Assembly: GCF_002850745.1 (NCBI RefSeq)
Contig: NZ_KZ559475.1
Location: forward strand, 235,635-299,634
DNA from: Nonomuraea indica
GTDB lineage: Bacteria; Actinomycetota; Actinomycetes; Streptosporangiales; Streptosporangiaceae
DNA length: 64,000 nucleotides
Reading direction: 5' to 3'
The notes below the pieces were generated by a model. It did no database searches and was not told the DNA's origin. It saw only the letters and a list, made by a program, of their open reading frames with translations. Shown piece by piece: positions 42,566 to 51,191 of this stretch (positions within the stretch are counted from its first letter, which is position 1; each line of letters starts with the position of its first letter). A program made the position numbers and the translations under genes.

Positions 42566-44560
42566 GTGAGCGCATTCAACGACATACGCGACTATGTGGC
42601 CATCCCTCGGGTTCTCTCGCTGAAGCTCTCCTCCGACGGTTCACGGCTGGTCTCCGCCGTGCAGTCACTCGATCCCGACGGCAAGTCCTATGGCACGGCG
42701 CTCTGGGCGATCCCCCTCGACGGCGAGCCGCCCCACCGGCTGACGCGCTCGGCCAAGGGTGAGAGCGCCGCAGAGTTCACCGTGGCGGGGGACCTGCTGT
42801 TCACCTCGGCACGCCCGGACCCGACGGTCAAGGACCCCACCGACGAGGTGCCCGCCCTGTGGCTGCTGCCGCGCGGCGGAGGGGAGGCGCGCCAGGTGGC
42901 CTCCCGCCCCGGCGGCGTCGCCGCGGTGCGCACGGCCGGCGACGTGGTGGTGTTCGCCTCCGACGTGCTCGACGGCGAGGAGGAGACCGAGGCGGAGCGG
43001 CGCAAGGCCCGCAAGGACGCCGGGATCAGCGCGATCCTGCACGAGAGCGCCCCCGTGCGCTACTGGGACCACGACCTCGGCCCCGGCCGTACCCGGCTGT
43101 TCGCCGCCCGGCTCGGCGACGGCGACCGGCTGGAGGACGTCCGCGACCTGACGCCCGACCCCGGCGAGGGCCTGCGCGACGTGTCGTTCGAGCTCACGCC
43201 CGACGGCTCCACCGTGGTCGCCACCTGGCGCGTGCACCTGCCGCTCGGCCAGTTCCGCAGCGAGCTGGTCGCCGTCGACGTCGCGAGCGGCGAGCGGCGG
43301 GTGCTGTTCGCCGACGACCGCCACGACTTCATCGGGCCGCTCGCGGTCTCGCCCGACGGCGCCCGCGTGGCCTGCGTCCGCGAGCGGCACACCGCCCTGG
43401 ACGTGTCGGCCCGCGCCGAGCTGTGGATCGGCGGCCTGGCCACCGGCCAGGGTCGTGCCTGCGCGCCCGACCTGTTCCCGGCGGACCTCGCCTGGGCGCC
43501 CGACTCCTCGGCCGTCTACGTGGCCGCCGACCACCAGGGCCGCCGCCCGATCTTCCGCGTCACGCTCGACGGCGCCGAGGACGGCACGGTCACCCGGCTC
43601 ACCCAGGACGACTCGGCCTACCTCGGGCTCAACCCGTCGCCCGACGGGCGGTCCGTGTACGCGCTGCGCAGCGCCGTCGACCGCGCGCCTGGCCCGGCCC
43701 TGATCGACGTCGCCACCGGCGAGATCACCGATCTGCCCTCGCCCGCGCCGCGCCCCGAGGTGCCCGGCACGCTCACCGAGATCTCCGCCACCGCCGACGA
43801 CGGCGCCACCGTCCGCGGCTGGCTCGTCCTGCCCGAGGGCGCCTCGGCCGCGCACCCCGCGCCGCTGCTGCTGTGGATCCACGGCGGGCCCGTCGGCTCC
43901 TGGAACGACTGGCAGTGGCGCTGGCAGGCGTGGATCATGGCGCAGCGCGGCTACGCCGTCCTCATGCCCGACCCGTGCATGTCGACCGGGTACGGCCAGG
44001 AGATGATCGACCGCGGCTGGGGCGACTGGGGCCCGCGCACCATGGCCGACCTCGACGCCATCGTGGACGTGGCCGTGGCCAGGGACGACATCGACGCCGA
44101 GCGGCTGGGCGCGATGGGCGGCTCGTACGGCGGCTACATGGCCAACTGGGTCGCCGGGCACAGCGACCGCTACAAGGCCGTCGTCACCCACGCCTCGCTG
44201 TGGCACCTCGACCAGTTCGCCGGCACCACCGACACCCCCATGTACTGGCAGCGGGAGTTCGGCGCGCCCGGCTCCGACCGGTACGCCGCGCTCTCCCCGC
44301 ACCACTCCCTCGAGCGGATCAGCACCCCGATGCTCGTCATCCACGGCGACAAGGACTACCGGGTGCCGATCGGCGAGGCGCTGCGCCTGTGGTGGGACCT
44401 GCAGCGCGTCGGCGCCGAGGCGAAGTTCCTCTACTTCCCCGACGAGAACCACTGGATTCTCAAGCCGGGCAACATCGTCGCCTGGTACGAGACCGTCCTG
44501 GCGTTCCTGGCCCAGCACGTGCTCGGCCAGGAGTGGAAGCGCCCGGAGTCGGTGGCGTGA
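42566..44560 (+). CDS. S9 family prolyl-oligopeptidase / acylaminoacyl peptidase
   Basis: 664 residues. An N-terminal beta-propeller (about 1-395; recurring DG/SPDG repeats) gates a C-terminal alpha/beta hydrolase whose triad is Ser520 (GGSYGGYMAN), Asp597 (GDKDYRVP) and His629 (DENHWI). It cleaves small peptides, probably in the cytoplasm because no signal peptide is seen. Its stop overlaps the inositol phosphatase start (TGATG), coupling the two. Confidence 0.94.
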   Translation: MSAFNDIRDYVAIPRVLSLKLSSDGSRLVSAVQSLDPDGKSYGTALWAIPLDGEPPHRLTRSAKGESAAEFTVAGDLLFTSARPDPTVKDPTDEVPALWLLPRGGGEARQVASRPGGVAAVRTAGDVVVFASDVLDGEEETEAERRKARKDAGISAILHESAPVRYWDHDLGPGRTRLFAARLGDGDRLEDVRDLTPDPGEGLRDVSFELTPDGSTVVATWRVHLPLGQFRSELVAVDVASGERRVLFADDRHDFIGPLAVSPDGARVACVRERHTALDVSARAELWIGGLATGQGRACAPDLFPADLAWAPDSSAVYVAADHQGRRPIFRVTLDGAEDGTVTRLTQDDSAYLGLNPSPDGRSVYALRSAVDRAPGPALIDVATGEITDLPSPAPRPEVPGTLTEISATADDGATVRGWLVLPEGASAAHPAPLLLWIHGGPVGSWNDWQWRWQAWIMAQRGYAVLMPDPCMSTGYGQEMIDRGWGDWGPRTMADLDAIVDVAVARDDIDAERLGAMGGSYGGYMANWVAGHSDRYKAVVTHASLWHLDQFAGTTDTPMYWQREFGAPGSDRYAALSPHHSLERISTPMLVIHGDKDYRVPIGEALRLWWDLQRVGAEAKFLYFPDENHWILKPGNIVAWYETVLAFLAQHVLGQEWKRPESVA

Positions 44561-45399
44561 TGGCGCACCCCACGGACTCCACCGACGCGCTCGGCTTCCT
44601 GCGGCTGGCCGAGGACATCGCGCGCGAGGCGGGCGAGATGCTGCTCGCCAAACGGCCCGGCATGTCCACCGCGTCCGGCGACATCGAGACCAAGTCCAGC
44701 CCCACCGACGTGGTCACCGCCCTGGACAAGGCGTCCGAGCAGCTCATCCGCGCCCGCATCCAGGCGGCCAGGCCCGGCGACCGCATCCTCGGCGAGGAGG
44801 AGGGCGAGGCGGGCGGCGACTCCGCCGTGCGCTGGATCGTCGACCCGATCGACGGCACCGTCAACTTCCTCTACGGCCTGCCCGAGTGGGCGGTGTCCAT
44901 CGCCGTCGAGGTGGCCGGGCGGATCGTCGCGGGCGTGGTCAACGTCGTGCCGCGCGGCGAGGTGTTCACCGCGGCGCTCGGCGCGGGCGCCCACCTCAGC
45001 GCGGGCGGGCTCGGCGGTGAGCGGCTGCGCTGCAACACCGGCGTGCCGCTGGAACGGGCGCTGGTGGCGACCGGGTTCGGCTACGGCGCCGGACGCCGCG
45101 CCGTGCAGGGCGAGGTGGTCGCGGCCGTGCTGCCCCGGGTGCGCGACATCCGGCGCGGCGGCTCCTGCGCGGTGGACCTGTGCTCGGTGGCGGCCGGCCG
45201 GGTGGACGCCTACTACGAGCGGGGCGTCAACCGGTGGGACTACGCGGCGGCCGGGCTGGTGGCGAGCGAGGCCGGCGCCCGCATGGGCGGCCTGAACGGC
45301 GAGCCGGCCGGGCCGGGGCTGGTGCTGTGCGCGGCGCCGGACCTGTTCGAGGGCCTGCACGACCTGCTCGCCTCCCTCGACGCGGACCGCGACGCCTGA
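44560..45399 (+). CDS. Inositol monophosphatase family protein (SuhB-like)
   Basis: 279 residues. Mg-dependent phosphatase fold: metal ligands in ILGEEEG and WIVDPIDGTVNF, and the late motif WDYAAAGLVASEAGARMGG. Likely substrate myo-inositol monophosphate; inositol feeds mycothiol and phosphatidylinositol synthesis in actinobacteria. Coupled to the S9 gene. Its 3' end is the first copy of a 31-bp tandem duplication that continues beyond the stop. Confidence 0.93.
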   Translation: MAHPTDSTDALGFLRLAEDIAREAGEMLLAKRPGMSTASGDIETKSSPTDVVTALDKASEQLIRARIQAARPGDRILGEEEGEAGGDSAVRWIVDPIDGTVNFLYGLPEWAVSIAVEVAGRIVAGVVNVVPRGEVFTAALGAGAHLSAGGLGGERLRCNTGVPLERALVATGFGYGAGRRAVQGEVVAAVLPRVRDIRRGGSCAVDLCSVAAGRVDAYYERGVNRWDYAAAGLVASEAGARMGGLNGEPAGPGLVLCAAPDLFEGLHDLLASLDADRDA

Positions 45400-45462
45400 C
45401 GCCTCTCTCGACGCGGACAGCGACGCCGGACGCCTTCCGGACCTGGACCGCGACGCCTGACG
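45371..45462 (+). repeat. 31-bp tandem repeat over the end of the inositol phosphatase gene
   Basis: Three imperfect units (45371-45401, 45402-45432, 45433-45462) share CTCGACGCGGACCGCGACGC. Only the first is coding; in the second the stop is replaced by GGA, so the duplicates look like recent 3' end copies. Confidence 0.8.
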
Positions 45463-45483
45463 CCGCGCGGCCTGACGGACATG

Positions 45484-45526
45484 ACGGCGGCCGGGGCCCT
45501 CCTCCTCCCAGGGCCCCGGCCGCCGT
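45484..45526. terminator. Strong bidirectional hairpin terminator
   Basis: Perfect 17-bp stem (45484-45500 with 45510-45526) with a 9-nt loop, between the convergent inositol phosphatase and 54-residue genes. Confidence 0.8.
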
Positions 45527-45532
45527 CGTGCC

Positions 45533-45697
45533 TCAGCAGGTCAACGGGACGCCGTGATCGTCCGCCAGGCGGCGCAGGTCCTCGATCTCGGCGGTGAGGG
45601 TGTCGGCGAGGTAGTCGTCACCGGTGCTGCGGGCCTCGCGGAGGCTCTGGTAAGCCTGGTCGAGGCGGTGTTCGATCGTGGTCGTGAACTCGCCCAT
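45533..45697 (-). CDS. 54-residue small protein, unknown
   Basis: ATG 45697 to TGA 45533. The sequence starts MGEFTTTIEHRLDQAYQS and ends DDHGVPLTC. It is acidic and strongly helical (two predicted helices, EHRLDQAYQSLREAR and YLADTLTAEIEDLRRLA), which suggests a helical hairpin. AGGTGAG lies upstream. A dedicated strong terminator follows the stop, and codon use is typical, so I consider it real. Its position between inositol phosphatase and a two-component pair suggests a conserved actinobacterial small protein; no family named. Confidence 0.7.
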   Translation of the reverse strand: MGEFTTTIEHRLDQAYQSLREARSTGDDYLADTLTAEIEDLRRLADDHGVPLTC

Positions 45698-45934
45698 CTC
45701 ACCTACTTTCTGCGGGGGTTACAGAAACTCCTGGGGCGAAGTGACCCGGCCCGTGCCGTCGCACGTGGTCAGGGGTGTCCAGCAGGCATACCCACCCCCG
45801 TCGTCGCCCCAAACCACCGATTCGCCGCGGATGCGCCGTGCTCGTGGTCCGGGCCGGCCGCCACATGCCTTACCGTGCGCTTATCGACGTGCTGGGCACA
45901 ATGAACGCGGGAACCGGAAAGAGGTGCATCGGGC

Positions 45935-46588
45935 GTGCGGGTGCTGGTGGTTGAGGACGAGCGGGTGCTCGCCGACGCGATCGCGACCGGGCTGCGGCGC
46001 GAGGCGATGGCCGTGGACGTGGCCTACGACGGCGGCGGCGCGCTGGAGCGCACCTCCTACATCGACTACGACGTGATCGTGCTCGACCGTGACCTGCCGG
46101 TCGTGCACGGCGACGAGGTGTGCCGCCGCCTGGTGGCCCAGCGGACCGCCTCCCGCATCCTCATGCTGACGGCCTCGGGCGACGTGGACGACAAGGTGGA
46201 GGGGCTCGGCCTGGGCGCCGACGACTACCTCGCCAAGCCGTTCGTCTTCGTCGAGCTGGTCGCCCGGGTGCGGGCGCTCGGCCGCCGCTCGGCCCCAGCG
46301 CTGCCGCCGGTGCTGGAGCGCGGCGGCATCCGGCTCGACCCGGGCAAGCGGCTGGTCGAACGCGACGGGCGGGAGCTCAGCCTCACCAAGAAGGAGTTCG
46401 CGGTCCTGGAGGAGCTGATGCGCGCCGAAGGCGCCGTCGTCAGTCAGGAGGACCTGCTGGACAAGGCATGGGACGAGAACATCGACCCGTTCACCAACGT
46501 GGTGCGGGTGACGATGATGACGTTGCGCAAGAAGCTGGGCGACCCTCAGGTGATCGAGACGGTGCCCGGAGTGGGATACAAGCTGTGA
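45935..46588 (+). CDS. OmpR-type response regulator (CutR-like)
   Basis: 217 residues: receiver domain with phospho-acceptor Asp51 (VIVLDRDLP) and AKPF lysine, then a winged-helix DNA-binding domain (about 125-217, ending VIETVPGVGYKL). AGAGGTG precedes GTG 45935. It forms a pair with the downstream kinase. The gene neighbourhood (inositol phosphatase, this pair, DUF4193) matches that of cutR-cutS in Streptomyces, from which the CutR name is inferred. Confidence 0.94.
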   Translation: MRVLVVEDERVLADAIATGLRREAMAVDVAYDGGGALERTSYIDYDVIVLDRDLPVVHGDEVCRRLVAQRTASRILMLTASGDVDDKVEGLGLGADDYLAKPFVFVELVARVRALGRRSAPALPPVLERGGIRLDPGKRLVERDGRELSLTKKEFAVLEELMRAEGAVVSQEDLLDKAWDENIDPFTNVVRVTMMTLRKKLGDPQVIETVPGVGYKL

Positions 46589-46590
46589 TC

Positions 46591-46627
46591 CCGGCCCTCC
46601 GAGGCGGCGCCTTCGGCGGAGGGCCGG
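46591..46627 (+). promoter_or_regulatory. Intra-operon hairpin between regulator and kinase genes
   Basis: Perfect 11-bp stem (46591-46601 with 46617-46627) directly after the regulator stop and just before the kinase Shine-Dalgarno (GGAGGAGG). It could lower kinase synthesis or stabilise the upstream message. Confidence 0.5.
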
Positions 46628-46640
46628 CGGAGGAGGCTCG

Positions 46641-47957
46641 GTGACCGAACGGCAGGACGGGCGTGACGCGGTGCCCACGCACCCCATGATCAGCCCGCAC
46701 TCGGAGCGCAAGGCGGTGCGCGTCCAGGCGCCGCCGCCCAGCGGCCCGCCCGCCTGGGACGGCCCCCCGCCGCCGACGCACAACCCCCTCCAGCGGACGG
46801 CGCGCGAGCGCGTGCGGGAGCTGCCCGCCAAGGTCAGCATCCGCTGGCGGCTCACGCTCACCTACAGCGGGCTGTTCCTCCTGGCGGCCGGCGGTCTGCT
46901 GCTGTCGATCTACTGGATCGTCGGCAGCGCGATCGACGAGGCGTGGCTGCCCCTCGACCTCACCGACCTCGGCCTCGACCCGCGGGACGAGCTGCAGGCC
47001 CAGCTGCAGTGGAAGGCGGCGCAGCAGTACGCGGTGCAGTCGGCGCGCGCCACCCTGGTGCGCAGCTCCATCCTCGCCCTCGTCGGCGTCGGCATCCTGG
47101 CCGTCATCCTCGGCTACTTCGTCGCCGACCGCGCCCTGCGCCCCGTCGCGAAGATGAACGCCACCGCGCGCAAGCTCTCCGACAGCAACCTCGCCCACCA
47201 GCGCATCGACCTGCAGGGCCCCGACGACGAGCTGAAGGAGCTGGCCGACACCTTCGACGACATGCTCACCCGGCTCAACGTCGCCTTCGACACCCAGCGC
47301 CGGTTCGTCGCCAACGCCTCGCACGAGCTGCGCACCCCGCTCACCATCAACCGGACGGTCCTGGAGATCGCGCTGTCCGACCCGGAGGCGTCGGAGGACC
47401 TCAAGGCGCTGGGCCGTACCCTGCTGGAGGTCAACGCCCGCAACGAGAAGCTCATCGAAGGACTGCTGCTGCTCGCCAGGAGCGAACGCGAGCTTGCCGT
47501 GCGCAAGCCGCTCGACGTGAAGGACGTCGCCCGGACGGCCGTCGAACAGGTCACGCCTTTCGCCGAGGAGCACGGAGTTACCCTCACCACCGATCTGGTC
47601 AGCTCGCCTACCGTCGGCGATCCTGTGCTCCTGGAGCGGTCCGTCAGTAACCTCCTCGAGAACGCCGTGAAGTACAACATTCCCGAAAACGGAAAAGTCT
47701 GGGTCCGGACGGGAATGGCGGACGGTGCTCTGGTTGTTCAGGTGGCCAACACGGGGCAGCACGTCCCGGCGTACGAGGTGAACAGCCTGTTCGAGCCGTT
47801 CAGGAGGCTCCATGCGGACCGCGTGGATTCGGCCAAGGGAGCGGGTCTCGGGCTGTCCATCGTCCGGGCCGTGGTGCAGGCGCACGGGGGCAATGTGACC
47901 GCGGTGCCACGGGAAGGCGGCGGGCTGGTGGTGACCATTCGGTTGCCGAGTCGCTGA
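46641..47957 (+). CDS. Sensor histidine kinase (CutS-like)
   Basis: 438 residues. A disordered Pro-rich N-terminal tail (1-60), membrane helix (about 72-95), short periplasm-side loop, second helix (about 138-158), HAMP, dimerisation domain with His228 (ANASHELRTP) and ATPase domain with N box (LLENAVKYN) and G boxes (ANTGQHV, GAGLGLSI). GGAGGAGG precedes GTG 46641. Cognate to the upstream regulator. Signal unknown; CutS-like kinases influence secretion stress or secondary metabolism. Confidence 0.94.
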   Translation: MTERQDGRDAVPTHPMISPHSERKAVRVQAPPPSGPPAWDGPPPPTHNPLQRTARERVRELPAKVSIRWRLTLTYSGLFLLAAGGLLLSIYWIVGSAIDEAWLPLDLTDLGLDPRDELQAQLQWKAAQQYAVQSARATLVRSSILALVGVGILAVILGYFVADRALRPVAKMNATARKLSDSNLAHQRIDLQGPDDELKELADTFDDMLTRLNVAFDTQRRFVANASHELRTPLTINRTVLEIALSDPEASEDLKALGRTLLEVNARNEKLIEGLLLLARSERELAVRKPLDVKDVARTAVEQVTPFAEEHGVTLTTDLVSSPTVGDPVLLERSVSNLLENAVKYNIPENGKVWVRTGMADGALVVQVANTGQHVPAYEVNSLFEPFRRLHADRVDSAKGAGLGLSIVRAVVQAHGGNVTAVPREGGGLVVTIRLPSR

Positions 47958-48243
47958 TCCGGCGTGTTGGTCCGGTGGGGGCGTCTCGTTCTTGCCGCAC
48001 ATGTGGTTGGATGTGCCGTCGAAACACGGTGGTGCGTGACGCCCGGGCTGTGGGTTTCGCCATATTTGGCTAACCATCGCCACTGGCAGCAGGCCCTGAC
48101 GTGTTGGGAGGTTTCGTTTGCCGTTCTCCAGGGGTACCGATGCACAATCTTCCCCACCGAGCGGGCACAAGACGTACCTCTCGGACGTTAGAAGACGCGC
48201 GATGAGCGCGAAGACATATGGATGAGGGGGATGGAGTAGCACC
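47958..48243 (+). other. 286-bp intergenic region before DUF4193
   Basis: Noticeably less GC-rich than its neighbours. A possible promoter is TTGCCG (48118-48123) with CACAAT (48143-48148), 19 bp apart, leaving a leader of about 90 nt. A 75-codon Cys/Trp-rich frame at 47964-48191 was judged not to be a gene. Nothing else seen. Confidence 0.5.
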
Positions 48244-48543
48244 ATGGCTACCGACTACGACAGCCCGCGCAAGACAGACGACGACCTCGGCGAGGACAGT
48301 CTGCAGGAGCTGCAGGCACGCCGCACCGACAAGTCGTCCGGCAGCATCGACATCGACGAGACCGACCTCGCGGAGTCGCTGGAGCTTCCGGGCGCGGACC
48401 TGTCCAACGAGGAGCTCAGCCTGCGGGTCATCCCGCGCCAGGCTGACGAGTTCACCTGCTCGCGTTGCTTCCTCGTGCACCACCGCAGCCAGCTGGCCTC
48501 CGAGAAGAACGGCCAGCAGGTCTGCCGGGAGTGCGCGGCCTGA
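48244..48543 (+). CDS. DUF4193 family zinc-binding small protein
   Basis: 99 residues, conserved across Actinobacteria. The acidic N-terminal part (about 1-60) is followed by a zinc-binding end with two CxxC pairs (CSRC and CREC) and a VHHRSQL segment. GGAG lies about 10 nt before the ATG. In M. tuberculosis and Streptomyces it sits near dut and inositol phosphatase, as here. Function unknown. Confidence 0.93.
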   Translation: MATDYDSPRKTDDDLGEDSLQELQARRTDKSSGSIDIDETDLAESLELPGADLSNEELSLRVIPRQADEFTCSRCFLVHHRSQLASEKNGQQVCRECAA

Positions 48544-48634
48544 CAGGAGCGAGGAAAGCTCGGGGCCGTCGTCCGGCATGAACCGATGCCGGCCGGGCAC
48601 TGAGCTGTCGCGACCATGAGGACGGAGGCTTCGC

Positions 48635-49426
48635 GTGGCCGAACCGGACAGGGACCAGCAACCGCACAGTGAGGGCGCCGACTCCGACGTCGGCGAGCTC
48701 GTCGGCAGGCTCACCGAGCCCGGTGACCTGGAGCCGGCCGAGCGGCGCAAGCTGCTCGGCCGCCTGACCCGTGCCCTGCGCCAGCGTTCGAAGCAGGCGA
48801 AGGCCGAGGGCACCGGGCGGGGCCGGTGGCTGGCCGACGTCTTCCTCACCATCGCACCCCGCATCCCCATCCGTGACGTCCGGACCCTCTCCGAGCACCA
48901 CCACGGACTCACCGGCGAGCTGCTCGCCGACGACCTGATCCGCACCGCCCAGAAGGCCACCATGACGGTCGGCGCCATCGGCGGAGCGCTCGCGGCGGCC
49001 GAGTTCGCCGCCCCGCCCCTGCTGCTGTCGGCCCCCGCCCAGCTCGTCGCCGAGACCCTCGTGGTCGCCGCCATCGAGGTCAAACTGCTGGCCGAGCTGC
49101 ACGAGGTGTACGGCGTGCGCGTCCAGGGCACCGGCCCGCAGCGCGCGGCCGCGTTCACCGCCGCCTGGGCCAGACAGCGCGGCATCGACCCGCTGGCCCC
49201 CACGTCCGTGACGCTGGCGCTCGGCGCCGCGACCAAGACCGCGCTGCGCAACCGCCTCATGCGGACGCTCGGGCGTCACCTCACCACCCTGGGCCCCTTC
49301 CTCACCGGCGCCGTCGCCGGCGGCGCGCTCAACCGGGTGGCGACCAAGAAGCTCGGCGAGGCCGTCCGCACCGACCTGCGCGGCAAGCTGCCCCCGCCGC
49401 CCGAGCCCAGGCGGCTCGGCCGCTGA
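48635..49426 (+). CDS. Conserved hypothetical, possibly EcsC-like membrane-associated protein
   Basis: 263 residues. A charged N-terminus (1-60) precedes a region of hydrophobic helices (about 108-150, with AAAEFAAPPLLLSAPAQLVAETLVVAAIEVKLLAELHEVYG) reminiscent of EcsC-type proteins, then a basic C-terminus. The resemblance is weak, so the call is tentative. GGAGG precedes GTG 48635. It lies downstream of DUF4193 in the same direction, as a similar gene does in Streptomyces. Confidence 0.65.
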   Translation: MAEPDRDQQPHSEGADSDVGELVGRLTEPGDLEPAERRKLLGRLTRALRQRSKQAKAEGTGRGRWLADVFLTIAPRIPIRDVRTLSEHHHGLTGELLADDLIRTAQKATMTVGAIGGALAAAEFAAPPLLLSAPAQLVAETLVVAAIEVKLLAELHEVYGVRVQGTGPQRAAAFTAAWARQRGIDPLAPTSVTLALGAATKTALRNRLMRTLGRHLTTLGPFLTGAVAGGALNRVATKKLGEAVRTDLRGKLPPPPEPRRLGR

Positions 49427-49432
49427 CCCGGG

Positions 49433-50740
49433 TCAGCCGCCGCCGCGCCGGTCGACCACGCGCCTGAGCTTGCCCACCGAGCGCTCCAGCGTCTCCGGGT
49501 CCACCACCTCGGCCGCGACGCTCACGCCCACCGTGTCCTTGACCGCCCGGCACAGGGCCGCGGCGGCCTCCCGCCGGCCCTCCGGCGTCTCGAAGCCCGG
49601 CCGCGCCTCCACCCGGACCGTCATCACGTCGAGTCGTCCGGGCCTGGTCAGGTGCAGCTGGAAGTGCGGTGACAGGCCGGGCGTGCGCAGCACGACCTCC
49701 TCGATCTGGGTGGGGAAGACGTTCACCCCGCGCAGGATGATCATGTCGTCGGTGCGTCCGGCGACCTTCCGCATGCGGCGGAACGCGGGCCGCGCGGTGC
49801 CCGGCAGCAGCCGGGTCAGGTCGCGGGTGCGATAGCGGACGACCGGCATGGCCTGCCTGGTCAGCGTGGTGAGGACCAGCTCGCCCTCCTCGGCGGGCGC
49901 GCCGGTGAACGGGTCGACGATCTCGGGGTAGAAGTGGTCCTCCCACACGTGCAGGCCGTCCTTGGACTCCACGCACTCCTGCGCCACGCCCGGCCCCATC
50001 ACCTCCGACAGGCCGTACACGTCGACGGCGTGCAGGTCGAAGCGGTCCTCGATCTCGCGGCGCATCTCCTCCGTCCACGGCTCGGCGCCGAAGACGCCGA
50101 TCCGCAGCGAGCACGCCCGCGGGTCCAGGCCCTGCGCCTCGAACTCGTCCAGCAGCGCCAGCATGTACGACGGCGTGACCATGATGACGTCGGGCCGGAA
50201 GTCGGCGATCAGCCGCACCTGCCGCGGCGTCATGCCGCCGGAGACCGGCACCACCGTGCAGCCCAGCCGCTCGGCCCCGTAGTGGGCGCCCAGCCCGCCG
50301 GTGAACAGGCCGTAGCCGTAGGCCACGTGCACGATGTCGCCCGGCCGGCCGCCGGCGGCGCGCAGCGAGCGGGCCATCAGCCCGGCCCAGGTGTCGAGGT
50401 CGCCGCGGGTGTAGCCGACCACGGTGGGCCGGCCGGTCGTCCCGCTGGAGGCGTGCACCCGCGCCACCTGCTCGCGCGGCACCGCGAACATGCCGAATAG
50501 GTAGCCGTCGCGCAGGTCGTCCTTCGTGGTGAACGGGAAGGCGGCCAGGTCGCCGAGCTCCTTGCAGTCGTCCGGGTGGACGCCGTGCTCGTCGAAGGCG
50601 CGGCGGTAGTGCGGGACGTTGTCGTAGGCGTGGCGCAGCGTCCGGCGCAGGCGGCGGAGCTGGAGCGCGGCCAGCTCGTCGGGCGAGACCCGCTCGGCCG
50701 GGTCGAGCTGTCCGGGGGAGGGCGGGTCACCGAGGCGCAT
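49433..50740 (-). CDS. paaK: Phenylacetate-CoA ligase
   Basis: 435 residues. Activates phenylacetate with ATP and CoA. Adenylation motifs: HASSGTTGRPTV (P loop), VYGLSEVMGPG, and the C-terminal RTDDMIILRGVNVFPTQIEEV. The fold is the short PaaK type. GGGAG lies upstream of ATG 50740, which overlaps the end of paaI by 14 nt, so paaI-paaK form an operon controlled by the promoter at 51163-51191. The ring-oxygenase genes paaABCDE are not in the window. Confidence 0.94.
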   Translation of the reverse strand: MRLGDPPSPGQLDPAERVSPDELAALQLRRLRRTLRHAYDNVPHYRRAFDEHGVHPDDCKELGDLAAFPFTTKDDLRDGYLFGMFAVPREQVARVHASSGTTGRPTVVGYTRGDLDTWAGLMARSLRAAGGRPGDIVHVAYGYGLFTGGLGAHYGAERLGCTVVPVSGGMTPRQVRLIADFRPDVIMVTPSYMLALLDEFEAQGLDPRACSLRIGVFGAEPWTEEMRREIEDRFDLHAVDVYGLSEVMGPGVAQECVESKDGLHVWEDHFYPEIVDPFTGAPAEEGELVLTTLTRQAMPVVRYRTRDLTRLLPGTARPAFRRMRKVAGRTDDMIILRGVNVFPTQIEEVVLRTPGLSPHFQLHLTRPGRLDVMTVRVEARPGFETPEGRREAAAALCRAVKDTVGVSVAAEVVDPETLERSVGKLRRVVDRRGGG

Positions 50741-51128
50741 CTGATCTCATCTCCCTGCTGCGACCGCGGAACTCCGCGACCACCTGACCGTCGCGTCCGC
50801 GCACTGTGACGTCGTAGATGCCGCTGCGGCCGTACCGGGTGCGCTCGGCGGCCTCCGCCACCAGCTCGTCGCCGGCGCGGGCCGGGGCGACGAACGTGAT
50901 CTCCGCGCCCGCCGCGACCGTGACGGGGCCGTAGGTGTTGCACGCGCACGCGAAGGTGGTGTCGGCCAGCAGGAAGACGTAGCCGCCGTGGCACAGGCCG
51001 TGCCCGTTGATCATCCGGCCGGTTACCGTCATGCGGCACACCGCCCGGCCCTCGGCGAGATCGACCAGCTCGATGCCGAGGGCCGCGGAGGCGGTGTCGG
51101 CGTCCAGCATGCGCCGTGCGCTCTCCAC
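50727..51128 (-). CDS. paaI: Hydroxyphenylacetyl-CoA thioesterase PaaI
   Basis: 133 residues from GTG 51128 (GGGGAGGGG upstream). Hot-dog thioesterase with the motif GHGLCHGGYVFLLADTTFA, where the Asp is catalytic. It rescues CoA from stalled intermediates of the phenylacetate pathway. First gene of the paaI-paaK operon. Longer starts (up to 51191) would run into the operator and are rejected. Confidence 0.92.
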   Translation of the reverse strand: MESARRMLDADTASAALGIELVDLAEGRAVCRMTVTGRMINGHGLCHGGYVFLLADTTFACACNTYGPVTVAAGAEITFVAPARAGDELVAEAAERTRYGRSGIYDVTVRGRDGQVVAEFRGRSREMRSDAPR

Positions 51129-51146
51129 TCCAGCCCCTCCCCACTG

Positions 51147-51176
51147 ACCGAATGTTCGGTAAACAAAACATTCGGT
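51147..51176. promoter_or_regulatory. TetR/PaaR-type operator of the paaI-paaK operon
   Basis: Perfect inverted repeat: ACCGAATGTT (51147-51156) and AACATTCGGT (51167-51176) around 10 nt. The left half with the next bases forms a smaller palindrome, ACCGAATGTTCGGT. It covers the -10 region and start site, so a bound repressor would block transcription. Resemblance to PaaR sites is from memory; no regulator gene is in the window. Confidence 0.7.
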
Positions 51177-51191
51177 GACGCCGCCTGTCAA
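51163..51191 (-). promoter_or_regulatory. Promoter of paaI-paaK (-35 TTGACA, -10 TTTTGT)
   Basis: On the minus strand a consensus TTGACA (51186-51191) lies 17 bp from TTTTGT (51163-51168). The leader is about 28 nt and contains the paaI ribosome site. Confidence 0.6.

Noticed and set aside
47964..48191. 75-codon Cys/Trp-rich frame between the CutS-like kinase and DUF4193
   Set aside because: Starts just after the kinase stop without a ribosome site; composition is unlike the neighbours and it covers the likely DUF4193 promoter.
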